Part shown: positions 17,831 to 26,473 of the stretch, piece by piece
Layout of the letters: each line of letters starts with the position of its first letter
How positions within the stretch are numbered: position 1 is the first letter of the stretch
NCBI RefSeq assembly: GCF_023241715.1
Contig: NZ_JALQCW010000013.1
Location: 62,001 to 126,000 of the forward strand
DNA: 64,000 nt
Direction of reading: 5' to 3'
Origin: Pseudomonas morbosilactucae
GTDB taxonomy: Bacteria; Pseudomonadota; Gammaproteobacteria; Pseudomonadales; Pseudomonadaceae
Notes under the pieces: generated by a model
Seen by the model: the letters and a program-made list of their open reading frames with translations, nothing else
Database searches by the model: none
Told to the model about the DNA's origin: nothing
Position numbers and translations under genes: made by a program

Positions 17831-20153
17831 GCCACGGCGCCCCTTGAGCCGGCACTGGAAAACCCTGCTCAAGGGCCTGCTGCTGACGGTGCTCGGCCTG
17901 CTGCTGTTACGCCTGTGGCCCCATGCACCGTTGCAAGAGGCCGCGCCCACTTCCCGGGTGGTGCTGGCCGAGGACGGCACGCTGCTGCGCATGACGTTGG
18001 CCAGCGATGGCCAGTACCGACTGTGGCTGCCCCTGGAGCGTATCTCGCCGTCATTGGTCCAGGCCCTGCTGCTCAAGGAAGACCGCAACTTCTACTACCA
18101 CCCGGGGATCAATCCACCGGCGCTTTTGCGCGCCGCGCTGGCCACTTACAGCGGAGGCCTGCGCCAGGGCGGCTCGACCCTGAGCATGCAGCTGGCACGG
18201 CGCCTGTATGACCTCAACACCCGGCGCGTGCCCGGCAAGCTGCAACAGATGGCCCTGGCCCTGTGGCTGGAGGCGCGCTACAGCAAGCACGACATCCTCG
18301 AGGCCTACCTGAACCTGGCGCCCATGGGCGGCAATATCGAGGGCGCCGAAGCCGCCAGCCGCATCTACTTCGGCAAACCGGCGGATCAGTTGTCATTGTC
18401 GCAAGCCCTAGCCCTGGCAGTGATTCCCCAGCAACCCACTCGCCGTGCCGCCTTCACCCACGACCTGCAACAGGCGCGATTGCGCCTGATGGATGCCTGG
18501 CGCGAGGCCTATCCGGATGACCCACGCAACCAGAGCCTGCTGGCGTTACCCCTGGAGGCCCGTAGCCGCCAGCAACTGCCGTTTCTCGCCCCGCACCTGA
18601 GTGAACAACTGCTGGCTGCCCATGCCGGGAATGAACTGCACAGCACCCTCAACCTGCCCCTGCAACGCCTGCTGGAGCGGCTGATCCAGGGCTATATCGG
18701 CGAGAAGCGCGAGCTGGGGGTGGAAAACGCTACTGCCATCCTGCTCGACACTCGCGACCAGAGCGTCAAAGCCCTGGTCGGTTCGGCCGATTACTTTTCG
18801 CGGCCGATCCAGGGTCAGGTCAATGGGGTGCTGGCACGGCGGTCACCGGGCTCGACCCTCAAGCCATTTCTCTACGGGTTGGCGATCGATCAGGGGCTGA
18901 TCCACCCCATGAGCATCCTCAAGGACATGCCGAGCCACTTCGGTTATTTCCAGCCGGAGAACTTCGACGGCAGTTTCATCGGCCCGCTGAACGCGCGGGA
19001 TGCGCTCATCCGCAGTCGCAACATCCCGGCGGTGTGGCTGGCCAGCCAGCTGAAAACCCCGACCTTGTACGACCTGCTGCAACGCTCGGGGGTCAAGGGC
19101 CTGCGCGCACCGGGGCATTACGGCCTCGCCCTGGCCCTGGGCGGCGGTGAAATGAGCATGGAAGAATTGGCGCGCCTGTACTTGATGCTGGCGGGCGACG
19201 GCCACTTGCGCCCGCTGCGCTACCTGAGCCAGCAGCCGACCGGCAGCGGCGATGCCCTGCTCAGCCCACAAGCCAGCTTTATGGTGCGCGACATGTTGCG
19301 CCACAACCCGCGCCCGGACGGACTGCCGGCCGACCCTCGCGGGCGGCACTGGCGCACGGCCTGGAAGACCGGAACCTCCTGGGGCTTTCATGACGCCTGG
19401 AGCGCCGGCCTGGTCGGGCCTTACGTACTGGTGGTGTGGGTGGGTAATTTCGATGGCCGGCCCAACCCGCAGTTCATTGGTGCCAAGACCGCCGCACCGC
19501 TGTTCTTCAGGATCGCCGACGCCCTGCCGCTGGCCTTGCCCAATGTCGCCGAACGCGCAGACAAGCCGCCGTCCGGGCTGACCCGGATCCAGGTCTGCAG
19601 CGCCTCGGGCGAGCTGCCCAACCGCTGGTGCCCGCAAACCCGCAAGACCTGGTACATCCCCGGCGTGTCACCGATCCGCGTGTCGAGCCTGCATCGCCCG
19701 GTGCTGATCGACACCCGCACCGGCAAGGCCGCCTGCCCGCCCTTCGAGCCGCAGTACACCCGCGAGGAAGTGTTCGAGTTCTGGCCCAGCGATCTGCGCC
19801 GGCTGTTTCGCGCCGCCGGCCTGCCACGACGCCCGGTGCCCAATGTGCCCCAGGCCTGCCAGCCCGAAGGCCTGGGCGATCAGAACGAAGCACCGCAAAT
19901 CCGCTCACCGCTGACTCAGGTGACCTACCACTTGCGCCTGTCGCGACCGGAAGAAAGCATCGCCCTGAGCGCCAACGCCGGCAGCGACGCGCGTCGCCTG
20001 TACTGGTTTGCCGACCAGACCCTGATCGGCCAGGGCCCGCCCCAGGCCAGCCTGAACTGGCGGCCGCCCCGCTCGGGCAGTTATCAGTTGCGCGTCACTG
20101 ATGACCTGGGGCGCAGCGTCGGCCGGGCATTGAGCGTGGAGTTCGAGCCCTGA
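17811..20153 (+). CDS. pbpC: penicillin-binding protein 1C (peptidoglycan glycosyltransferase/transpeptidase)
   Basis: Up to 780 aa, bifunctional class A PBP of the 1C type. It has an N-terminal membrane anchor (about 17-36), a GT51 glycosyltransferase with catalytic glutamate in LLKEDRNFYYHPG (about residue 90) and GGSTLSMQLAR, a transpeptidase with SxxK in RSPGSTLKPF (about 347) and KTGTSWGF (about 519), and a C-terminal Ig-like BiPBP domain. There is no ATG. TTG 17811 is preceded by AAGGTAGG and overlaps the macroglobulin gene by 20 nt; TTG 17844 is an alternative. The overlap implies translational coupling to the macroglobulin. Confidence 0.93.
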   Translation: MKSSSREPRRPLSRHWKTLLKGLLLTVLGLLLLRLWPHAPLQEAAPTSRVVLAEDGTLLRMTLASDGQYRLWLPLERISPSLVQALLLKEDRNFYYHPGINPPALLRAALATYSGGLRQGGSTLSMQLARRLYDLNTRRVPGKLQQMALALWLEARYSKHDILEAYLNLAPMGGNIEGAEAASRIYFGKPADQLSLSQALALAVIPQQPTRRAAFTHDLQQARLRLMDAWREAYPDDPRNQSLLALPLEARSRQQLPFLAPHLSEQLLAAHAGNELHSTLNLPLQRLLERLIQGYIGEKRELGVENATAILLDTRDQSVKALVGSADYFSRPIQGQVNGVLARRSPGSTLKPFLYGLAIDQGLIHPMSILKDMPSHFGYFQPENFDGSFIGPLNARDALIRSRNIPAVWLASQLKTPTLYDLLQRSGVKGLRAPGHYGLALALGGGEMSMEELARLYLMLAGDGHLRPLRYLSQQPTGSGDALLSPQASFMVRDMLRHNPRPDGLPADPRGRHWRTAWKTGTSWGFHDAWSAGLVGPYVLVVWVGNFDGRPNPQFIGAKTAAPLFFRIADALPLALPNVAERADKPPSGLTRIQVCSASGELPNRWCPQTRKTWYIPGVSPIRVSSLHRPVLIDTRTGKAACPPFEPQYTREEVFEFWPSDLRRLFRAAGLPRRPVPNVPQACQPEGLGDQNEAPQIRSPLTQVTYHLRLSRPEESIALSANAGSDARRLYWFADQTLIGQGPPQASLNWRPPRSGSYQLRVTDDLGRSVGRALSVEFEP

Positions 20154-20166
20154 GGCCACACAGGGG

Positions 20167-20238
20167 CTAGCCCAGGCAGACCCAGGCGAAGGTCATGCCA
20201 CAGATCAACATCGGCAGGGCATCAAGAAAAAGGTTCAT
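20167..20238 (-). CDS. possible 23-residue hydrophobic small protein
   Basis: Minus-strand frame from ATG 20238 to TAG 20167 reads MNLFLDALPMLICGMTFAWV plus three residues: a single hydrophobic segment. It lies alone in the 293-bp gap between pbpC and flgE. No ribosome site is evident, so it may be the tail of a decayed gene or chance. Function unknown. Confidence 0.2.
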   Translation of the reverse strand: MNLFLDALPMLICGMTFAWVCLG

Positions 20239-20376
20239 GCAGGCACGTTCATGGGTGGCGGGTGCCAGCACTGTAGACGCCGAAGATGACAATACGCCAT
20301 CAGGCGCTGGCCAAACCGCATTCGTCCCAGGGTGCTTCAGTCCATCGTCGAGCCGGCCGCCGATGCCGACGCAAAA

Positions 20377-20410
20377 AAAAGCCCCGCAGGCGCGAACCTG
20401 CGGGGCTTTT
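20377..20410. terminator. bidirectional terminator between pbpC and flgE
   Basis: AAAAGCCCCGCAGG (20377-20390) pairs perfectly with CCTGCGGGGCTTTT (20397-20410) around CGCGAA, with A and T tracts on either side. It can stop both the pbpC transcript (plus) and the flgBCDE transcript (minus). Confidence 0.93.
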
Positions 20411-20446
20411 TACAACCAGCGTGGCTGAAGGATCAGCCCACCTGCA

Positions 20447-21790
20447 TCAGGTCATCTGAATGATGGTCTGCATGATGGTGCTCTGGGTGGAGATGGTCTT
20501 GGCGTTGGCCTGGTAGTTGCTCTGGGCCTTGATCAGGTCCACCAGCTCGTTGGTCAGGTTGACGTTGGACTCTTCCAGGGAGTTGGACACTACCGAACCC
20601 AAGGTGCCGGTTTGTGGCGCGTCGTAGCCCGGGATACCCGAAGCGAAGGTTTCTTTCCAGCTGGTGCCGCCTACTGGCTGCAGGCCTTGTTCGTTGGTGA
20701 AGCTGGCCAGGGAGATCTGGCCGATCGCCTTGGTCTGGCTGTTGCTGAAGTTGGCCAGCAACACGCCGCTGCCGTCGATGGTCAGGTTGGTGATCTGACC
20801 TGTGGCGTAACCGTCCTGAGCCGGGATCGAACGCGCGGTGTCGGCGTTGAACGAGGTGGTGTTGCTCATTTGGATGGCAATACCCGCGGTCGCACCGGTC
20901 GAACCGTTAGGGGTGAATACGCCGTTGGTCACGGTACCTGGGGTCCAGTCGCCCGCCGCCAAGGTGATCTTGGTGCCGTCCACAGCGTACGGAGAAACGG
21001 CTGGGGCCACCGGAGGATCAATCGAAACCAACTTGCCCGACGAGTTGAAGTTCATGGTCATCGGCGACTGATTGGCCATGGTAAAGGCCGTGCCGTCCGG
21101 GTTGCGACCATCGATCAGGGTGTAGGTCTGCCAGGTGTTGGGACCCGACTTGATCATGTACTGATCCATGGTGTGCTGGTTGCCCTGGCTGTCATAGATC
21201 GGGGTACTGAACGACTTGGTATAAGTAGCGGTATTGGTCGGATCGAAGGTGTAGGTCGCCGGCAATACAGGACTGGTATCAATCTCATCCGCACTGGAGT
21301 TGAGGTTGATGGTCGACGAAATCGTGGTGGTCGCTTTTGGCGCCAGGTTCGAGGTGTCGATGCGCAGGTCGGTCAGCACGCCGTTGATGATCTTGCCGTT
21401 GGCGTCCACGCCATAGCCTTGCAGACGCGCAGTGCCATCGCTGTTGGTGATGTAGCCGTCTTTGTCGGTCTTGAAGGTACCGGCACGGGTGTAGGTCAGG
21501 GAGCCGTTGTCACTCATGACAAAGAAGCCCTGGCCCTGGATACCCATGTCCAGCACGTTGCCGGTGTTGTTTACGTCACCCTGGTTGAACTGCTGGGAAA
21601 CGTTGGCCAGGCGTACGCCGTTGCCGATGACTTTGCTGCCGCTGCCAAGTTTGGTGGCCGAGTAGACGTCGGCGAATTCCGCACGGGAGGATTTGAAGCC
21701 GGTGGTGGCGACGTTGGCGATGTTGTTGCCAGTCACGTCCAGTTGCTTGTTGGCAGCATAGAGACCGCTAAGGCCGATATTGAAAGACAT
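20447..21790 (-). CDS. flgE: flagellar hook protein FlgE
   Basis: A 447-aa hook subunit, exported through the flagellar type III system and polymerised into the universal joint. The N-terminal rod signature is MSFNIGLSGLYAANKQLDVT followed by GNNIANVATTGFKSSRAEF. The C-terminal D0 helix reads NVNLTNELVDLIKAQSNYQA and ends in STIMQTIIQMT. The central D1/D2 region is variable and threonine-rich. It is the last gene of flgBCDE; the next rod genes (flgF onward) are not here, because the operon ends at the terminator 36 bp downstream. Confidence 0.97.
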   Translation of the reverse strand: MSFNIGLSGLYAANKQLDVTGNNIANVATTGFKSSRAEFADVYSATKLGSGSKVIGNGVRLANVSQQFNQGDVNNTGNVLDMGIQGQGFFVMSDNGSLTYTRAGTFKTDKDGYITNSDGTARLQGYGVDANGKIINGVLTDLRIDTSNLAPKATTTISSTINLNSSADEIDTSPVLPATYTFDPTNTATYTKSFSTPIYDSQGNQHTMDQYMIKSGPNTWQTYTLIDGRNPDGTAFTMANQSPMTMNFNSSGKLVSIDPPVAPAVSPYAVDGTKITLAAGDWTPGTVTNGVFTPNGSTGATAGIAIQMSNTTSFNADTARSIPAQDGYATGQITNLTIDGSGVLLANFSNSQTKAIGQISLASFTNEQGLQPVGGTSWKETFASGIPGYDAPQTGTLGSVVSNSLEESNVNLTNELVDLIKAQSNYQANAKTISTQSTIMQTIIQMT

Positions 21791-21819
21791 ATTCCACTCC
21801 TTGTGCCGGTTAGTCGGCT

Positions 21820-22548
21820 CTAGATACCAATGGTCTGTACTTTGGACAGGGCAACAGCGCTGCTCTGGCCTGCCAGGTTGAGCATCAACTCACCGCCAGT
21901 CTGGCTGATGGTGACGCTGTTGACCGTCGCCGGCAGGTTGGTGACCAGGTCGGTCGCCTTGCCATCGATGGTGGTGCTGGCCTTGAAGGTGTAATTGCCC
22001 GGATCCGCCTTGGTGCCGTCGGTCTTGGTGCCGTCCCAGACAAAGCTGGCGGAACCGGCGGACTGGCTGCCCATGTCGATGGTTTTCACCGCGGTGCCGT
22101 CTTTGTCGGTGATGGTCACTTTGATCCCGGACACACCGGTCGGCACGGTGATGGTGCCGGTCATGCTCTTGGTGGTGTCGACCTGGGTGGTGGCGGTTTG
22201 CACGATCACCGAACGCCCGACCAGGGACGAAGCCTGCAGGGCCTGGGTCGACTTGTAGTTGCCGGCAATCGCCGTCACCGAGTCGTTCAGGGTAGTGATG
22301 CCTTCCAGGCTACTGAACTGGGCCAACTGCGAAACGAATGCGCTGTTGTCCTGAGGGTCCAGCGGGTTCTGGTTTTTCAGCTGGGTCACCAACAGTTGCA
22401 GGAACGCGTCCTTGCCCAGGGACTTGCTGCCCGTGGCGCTGTTGGTGGCCGCAGCAATGCCATCGGCGCTGCTGCTGGTGGTGGTGACCGACGAGTTCGC
22501 CAGAATCTGGTTCAGGGTCAAGCCGCTGGTGGTATCCGTAATGCTCAT
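21820..22548 (-). CDS. flgD: flagellar hook capping protein FlgD
   Basis: A 242-aa hook-cap protein. The conserved N-terminal motif LGKDAFLQLLVTQLKNQNPL followed by PQDNSAFVSQLAQFSSLEGI identifies FlgD. The C-terminus has a FlgD Ig-like and Tudor-like fold (VTITDKDGTAVKTIDMG, FVWDGTKTDG). It caps the growing hook and is discarded later. It lies 29 bp upstream of flgE and 15 bp downstream of flgC in one operon. Confidence 0.96.
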   Translation of the reverse strand: MSITDTTSGLTLNQILANSSVTTTSSSADGIAAATNSATGSKSLGKDAFLQLLVTQLKNQNPLDPQDNSAFVSQLAQFSSLEGITTLNDSVTAIAGNYKSTQALQASSLVGRSVIVQTATTQVDTTKSMTGTITVPTGVSGIKVTITDKDGTAVKTIDMGSQSAGSASFVWDGTKTDGTKADPGNYTFKASTTIDGKATDLVTNLPATVNSVTISQTGGELMLNLAGQSSAVALSKVQTIGI

Positions 22549-22563
22549 CTGAGTCGCCCCTTA

Positions 22564-23007
22564 TCACTGCCCGAGGGTCAGGACCTTCTGCATCATGGTC
22601 TTGGCGGTGTTCATCATTTCCGCATTGGTCTGGAACGAACGACTGGCGGAAATCATGTCGGCCATTTCTTCCACCACGTTGACGTTGGGGTAGTAGACGT
22701 AACCCTTGGCATCCGCAGACGGATGGTTTGGCTCGTAGCGGGCTTCGAGATTGCTGTCGTCCTCGACCACACCCAGCACCTGTACACCCTGGCCGGCAGC
22801 GTCCTGGTTCTGGAACAGCGAGTTGCTGCCGCCGCTCTGGGCACCCTGGAACATGGTGGCGAACACCGGGTGGCGAGCGCGGTAGGTCTGGTCGATGCTC
22901 GACGAGACGGTCTCGGCGTTGGCGATGTTACTGGCGACGGTGTTCAAGCGAGTGGTCTGGGCACTCATGCCGCTACCGGCGATATTGAAAACACTGGCAA
23001 GGGACAT
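22564..23007 (-). CDS. flgC: flagellar basal-body rod protein FlgC
   Basis: A 147-aa proximal rod protein. The N-terminus (SLASVFNIAGSGMSAQTTRL, NTVASNIANAETVSS) and C-terminus (ADMISASRSFQTNAEMMNTA, KTMMQKVLTLGQ) form the paired rod/hook D0 coiled-coil signatures. The central PNVNVVEEMADMI stretch is typical of FlgC. It starts 3 bp after flgB ends. Confidence 0.97.
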   Translation of the reverse strand: MSLASVFNIAGSGMSAQTTRLNTVASNIANAETVSSSIDQTYRARHPVFATMFQGAQSGGSNSLFQNQDAAGQGVQVLGVVEDDSNLEARYEPNHPSADAKGYVYYPNVNVVEEMADMISASRSFQTNAEMMNTAKTMMQKVLTLGQ

Positions 23008-23010
23008 GAA

Positions 23011-23418
23011 TTATTCTCCGCGCAGGGCTGAAACCAGCCCTTTGAATTTGCTGTTGAGCAGGGTGAAGCTGGCCTGGAAGTTGACCGCGTTCTCCGCGTA
23101 GCTCGATTGCTCGAGCTGGGCGTCCACCGTGTTCTGGTCGATCGACGGCTGCATCGGCGTGCGATACAGCAGGGACTCATCACCATTGCCCATGCCTTCG
23201 GCCTCGATATGACGGCTGTTGGTCATGTTCAAGGCAAAGGTGCCGTTCTTGACTTTCTCGTTCTGCTCGGCGAGCACGGCGGAGAAATCCAGATCCCGAG
23301 CCTTGTAGTTCGGGGTGTCGGCGTTGGCGATGTTGTTGGCCAGGACTTCGGCACGCTTGGCGCGAAAGCCAAGAGCCTCTTCGTGGATACCGAGCGCTTT
23401 ATCGAAGCTGATGCTCAT
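23011..23418 (-). CDS. flgB: flagellar basal-body rod protein FlgB
   Basis: A 135-aa proximal rod protein. ATG 23418 (MSISFDKALGIHEEALGFRA) is the family start; longer reading upstream would cross the sigma-54 promoter. Signature RAEVLANNIANADTPNYKAR and C-terminal NAVNFQASFTLLNSKFKGLV. First gene of flgBCDE, 45 bp downstream of a near-perfect sigma-54 promoter. Confidence 0.97.
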   Translation of the reverse strand: MSISFDKALGIHEEALGFRAKRAEVLANNIANADTPNYKARDLDFSAVLAEQNEKVKNGTFALNMTNSRHIEAEGMGNGDESLLYRTPMQPSIDQNTVDAQLEQSSYAENAVNFQASFTLLNSKFKGLVSALRGE

Positions 23419-23462
23419 GTCGGGAAACCTTTGGGTGACCTGATTTTTCGTAATCTGGATAT

Positions 23463-23479
23463 AGCAAGCCTCGTGCCAA
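23463..23479 (-). promoter_or_regulatory. sigma-54 promoter of flgBCDE
   Basis: The minus strand reads TTGGCACGAGGCTTGCT: a full -24 GG / -12 GC element matching TTGGCACG-N4-TTGCT. In pseudomonads the hook-basal-body operons are transcribed by RpoN with FleQ/FleR, so this fits flgBCDE well. Confidence 0.93.
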
Positions 23480-23625
23480 GTAGCCAAACCCCGTAAATCA
23501 AGGCTTTGCGCCCGGCGGCAAGGCGGCAATGCCAGAAAAGCGGCAATGGATTTCCGCGAATCGGCGGCAAAGCGGCAACAGAACGGCCATAACCGACGTT
23601 TGGAGACACAAGAATGACGCCCATG

Positions 23626-23651
23626 AAAAAGGAGGTCCGAAGACCTCCTTT
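23626..23651 (-). terminator. intrinsic terminator after cheR
   Basis: A perfect 10-bp stem AAAGGAGGTC/GACCTCCTTT (23628-23651) whose loop is TTCG when read on the minus strand, followed by T residues. It begins 30 bp beyond the cheR stop. Confidence 0.9.
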
Positions 23652-23680
23652 CAAGGATGCAACCTGCTACCCGGCAAAAC

Positions 23681-24508
23681 TCACTTCGCCTGGTAGATGA
23701 TCCCAGGGCTGCATTGCACCATCTGATAATGGTCCGGCAAGCCGTTGAGGGCTTCCGAAGCCCCCAGGAACAGATAGCCGCCCGGCTTCAAGGTGCTGTG
23801 GATGCGCAGCAGGATGTCCTTCTTCACCTCGGCGGAGAAGTAGATCAGCACGTTGCGACAGAACACGATGTCGAACTTGCCCAGGCTGGCATAGCTGTCC
23901 AGCAGGTTGAACGAGCGGAACTCCACCCGACTCTTGATCGGCGCCTTGACCACCCAGCGGCCAGGCCCCTTCGGGTCGAAGTAACGCTGCAAGCGCTCGG
24001 GCGACAAACCACGGCCGATGGCCAGGCTGTCGTACTCCCCGGTCTTGCAGTTGTTCAACATGGTGCCGGACAGGTCCGTGGCGACAATCTGCACCCCGCC
24101 CTTCAACTGCCCCATGTTGGTCCGTTCGAACTCGTCGATCGACATGGACAGGGAATAGGGTTCCTGCCCCGACGAACAGGCCGCCGACCAGATGCGCAAG
24201 CGCTGGCCCGGGCTGGCCTTGATGGCCTCCGGCAGGACCTTGTTCTTCAACACTTCGAAGGGATAGGTATCACGAAACCACAGGGTTTCGTTGGTGGTCA
24301 TGGCATCCACCACCTGCTCACGCAAACCACTGCGCGGCTGCGTCTGGATACGCTGCACCAACTCACCCAAGGACTTGATGCCTTGCTGTTCCATCAGTTT
24401 GTTGAGACGGCTCGAGACCAGATATTGCTTGTTCTCACCCAGCAAGATCCCACAGGCTTTTTCCAGGAAGACCCGGAACTGTTCGAAATCCAAATTACCC
24501 GTAGACAA
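23681..24508 (-). CDS. cheR: chemotaxis protein methyltransferase CheR
   Basis: A 275-aa S-adenosylmethionine-dependent enzyme that methylates glutamates on chemoreceptors. The N-terminal helical domain is followed by the SAM-binding Rossmann domain with RIWSAACSSGQEPYSLSM, the acidic IVATDLSGTML, and FDIVFCRNVLIYFS. It ends with LKPGGYLFLGASEALNGL, as in CheR2-type Pseudomonas enzymes. It sits 44 bp downstream of cheV, probably as a cheV-cheR operon, in the usual position beside flgB. Confidence 0.96.
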   Translation of the reverse strand: MSTGNLDFEQFRVFLEKACGILLGENKQYLVSSRLNKLMEQQGIKSLGELVQRIQTQPRSGLREQVVDAMTTNETLWFRDTYPFEVLKNKVLPEAIKASPGQRLRIWSAACSSGQEPYSLSMSIDEFERTNMGQLKGGVQIVATDLSGTMLNNCKTGEYDSLAIGRGLSPERLQRYFDPKGPGRWVVKAPIKSRVEFRSFNLLDSYASLGKFDIVFCRNVLIYFSAEVKKDILLRIHSTLKPGGYLFLGASEALNGLPDHYQMVQCSPGIIYQAK

Positions 24509-24552
24509 TGATGCCGCCTCTTAAATCGTATGTTCGCCAGGGGCCGATGCCC

Positions 24553-25485
24553 CTAGCTGATATCTGCTGCTTTGATCCGGTCGACTACCCGGGATGCCAG
24601 GTCATCAGGACGGAATTTGGCGAGGAAGTCATCGGCTCCGACTTTCTTCACCATGGCCTGATTGAATACACCTGACAACGAAGTATGCAGGATGATGTGC
24701 AGCTTTTGCATGCGTGGGTCGCTGCGTATCTCGGCCGTGAGTGTGTAACCGTCCATCTCCGGCATTTCAATGTCGGAGATCATCATCAAAAACTCTTCTT
24801 CCGGCCGCTTGCCCTCATCCACCAACTTGCGCAGGTAGTCCAGGGCCTGCCGGCCGTCGTTCAGCGCCACGACTTCTACGCCCACCGTCTGCAAGCAACG
24901 GGTGACCTGCTTGCGCGCCACCGACGAGTCGTCGACCGTCAGCACTCGCAAGGACACGGCCTTGTTCTGGGTCTCGACATCGACCACGCCAAGGGAAATC
25001 GATTCCGAGGTCGGCGCCACTTCCGCCAGCACCTTCTCGACGTCGATGATTTCCACCAACTGATTGTCAACCCGGGTCACCGCCGTCAGGTAGTGATCGC
25101 GTCCGGTGCCCTTGGGCGGCGGATGGATCTCCTCCCAGTTCATGTTGACAATGCGTTCCACCGAGCGCACCAGGAACCCCTGGGTCTTGGTGTTGTACTC
25201 AGTGATGATCACGAACGGATTGCTCAGGTCCTTCAATCCACCGGAACCCGTGGCCATCGCAAGGTCCAGGATCGGAATGGTTGCTCCTCGAATATTCGCG
25301 ACACCGCACACCACAGGACTGGATTTGGGCATCAAGGTCAGTTTCGGGCATTGCAACACCTCGCGAACCTTGAATACGTTGATCCCGTAGAGCTGCTGGC
25401 CATCCAGACGGAACAGCAGCAGCTCCAGGCGATTCTGCCCTACCAATTGCGTGCGCTGGTTTACCGAATCCATTACACCAGCCAT
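24553..25485 (-). CDS. cheV: chemotaxis coupling/receiver protein CheV
   Basis: A 310-aa fusion of an N-terminal CheW coupling domain (LELLLFRLDGQQLYGINVFK, ANIRGATIPILDL) and a C-terminal receiver (VLTVDDSSVARKQV, phospho-acceptor Asp in MISDIEMPEMDG, K in DFLAKF). It links receptors to CheA and damps the signal by phosphorylation. ATG 25485 (MAGVMDSVNQRTQ) is chosen because GGGGAG lies 9 nt upstream; ATG 25473 is possible. Divergent from flgA over 75 bp. Confidence 0.95.
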   Translation of the reverse strand: MAGVMDSVNQRTQLVGQNRLELLLFRLDGQQLYGINVFKVREVLQCPKLTLMPKSSPVVCGVANIRGATIPILDLAMATGSGGLKDLSNPFVIITEYNTKTQGFLVRSVERIVNMNWEEIHPPPKGTGRDHYLTAVTRVDNQLVEIIDVEKVLAEVAPTSESISLGVVDVETQNKAVSLRVLTVDDSSVARKQVTRCLQTVGVEVVALNDGRQALDYLRKLVDEGKRPEEEFLMMISDIEMPEMDGYTLTAEIRSDPRMQKLHIILHTSLSGVFNQAMVKKVGADDFLAKFRPDDLASRVVDRIKAADIS

Positions 25486-25533
25486 GCCCAGACTCCCCAA
25501 GACTTTAAGATCCGACGCACGCTCATTGCTAAA

Positions 25534-25549
25534 CGGCACGGGGCTTGCT
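25534..25549 (+). promoter_or_regulatory. sigma-54 promoter for flgA
   Basis: CGGCACGGGGCTTGCT matches the -24/-12 consensus (GGCACG-N4-TTGCT). The predicted start of transcription, about 12 nt past the -12 GC, falls at or next to the flgA ATG at 25561. Confidence 0.75.
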
Positions 25550-25560
25550 TTTTAACGGTT

Positions 25561-26322
25561 ATGAACGCAAAAACGACATTTTTCCGACGCCTGACATCAA
25601 ACTACCGCAAATTGCTTTGCGGGCTGTCGGCATTGGCCTGTTTCAACCTTGGCAGCCCTGCCGTTGCTGACTCGCTCACCTTGCCTGATGTCCTTATCGG
25701 CGTCACTCAAGGGTTTCTTGAATTCACCGTAGAAGACTACCTGGCAACCAGTCAAACGCCAGGACGCTACGAAATCCAAGTCAACCAGCTAGACCCGCGC
25801 ATGCACATGCCGGCGTGTGACAAGGAATTGACAGCGACCCTGGAAAGCCCGGCGCAGCCGTTGGGCCGGGTGACGGTCAAAGTGCGCTGCGAAGGCGCTT
25901 CGCCATGGACGGTGTTCGTGCCGGCCCAGGTCAAATTGTTTCGCGAAGTGGTCACCACCACCCGCCCCCTTAAACGTGCCGGCATCGTCGAGCCCGATGA
26001 CGTCGCCTTGCGCGAACGGGACATCAGCCTGATCAGCCAGGGCTACCTGACCTCGGTGGACCAGGCCATCGGGCAAAAACTTGTCCGACCAATGGTCGCC
26101 GACCAACTCATCACCCTGGTTCATCTGGAACAGGCCGAGGTGGTGCGCAAGGGCGATCAGGTGGTGATTTCGGCGCGCAGCGGCACATTGAATGTACGAA
26201 TGCCGGGAGAAGCCCTGTCCAATGGCGGCATGAGCGAGCAGATACGGGTCAAGAACCTCAACTCTCAGCGGATCATCAAGGCCCGGGTCACAGCCCCCGG
26301 GCAGGTGGAAGTTGCCATGTAG
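25561..26322 (+). CDS. flgA: flagellar basal body P-ring formation protein FlgA
   Basis: A 253-aa periplasmic chaperone for P-ring assembly, with a signal peptide (about residues 1-37, ending SPAVADS) and a C-terminal SAF domain (LVRPMVADQLITLVHLEQAE, GDQVVISARSGTLNVRMPGE, IRVKNLNSQRIIKARV). Reading upstream of 25561 would run through cheV on the opposite strand, so it is rejected. No ribosome site precedes ATG 25561, which almost coincides with the predicted transcription start; leaderless translation is possible. Confidence 0.93.
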   Translation: MNAKTTFFRRLTSNYRKLLCGLSALACFNLGSPAVADSLTLPDVLIGVTQGFLEFTVEDYLATSQTPGRYEIQVNQLDPRMHMPACDKELTATLESPAQPLGRVTVKVRCEGASPWTVFVPAQVKLFREVVTTTRPLKRAGIVEPDDVALRERDISLISQGYLTSVDQAIGQKLVRPMVADQLITLVHLEQAEVVRKGDQVVISARSGTLNVRMPGEALSNGGMSEQIRVKNLNSQRIIKARVTAPGQVEVAM

Positions 26323-26408
26323 ATCACTGGCGCTCAGCCCGGCCCTTCCCTAAACTGTGGCCCACGCATGGCCGCAGCCGCGGCCGTTGGCATATCGACA
26401 ATTGCGCC

Positions 26409-26435
26409 TAAAGTTTTCCAGGGTATTGCCGAAAA
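26409..26435 (+). promoter_or_regulatory. sigma-28 (FliA) promoter of flgM
   Basis: TAAAGTTT (26409-26416), an 11-bp spacer, then GCCGAAAA (26428-26435): one base from the FliA consensus TAAAGTTT-N11-GCCGATAA. It lies 38 bp before flgM, consistent with class IV flagellar control of flgMN. Confidence 0.93.
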
Positions 26436-26473
26436 CATGGCAAGCGTCCAAATACCCAGAGGTTTTTTCCATC

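Noticed and set aside
24685..25560. 292-codon upstream extension of flgA
   Set aside because: It lies antisense to cheV and precedes the signal peptide; family length and sigma-54 promoter place the start at 25561.
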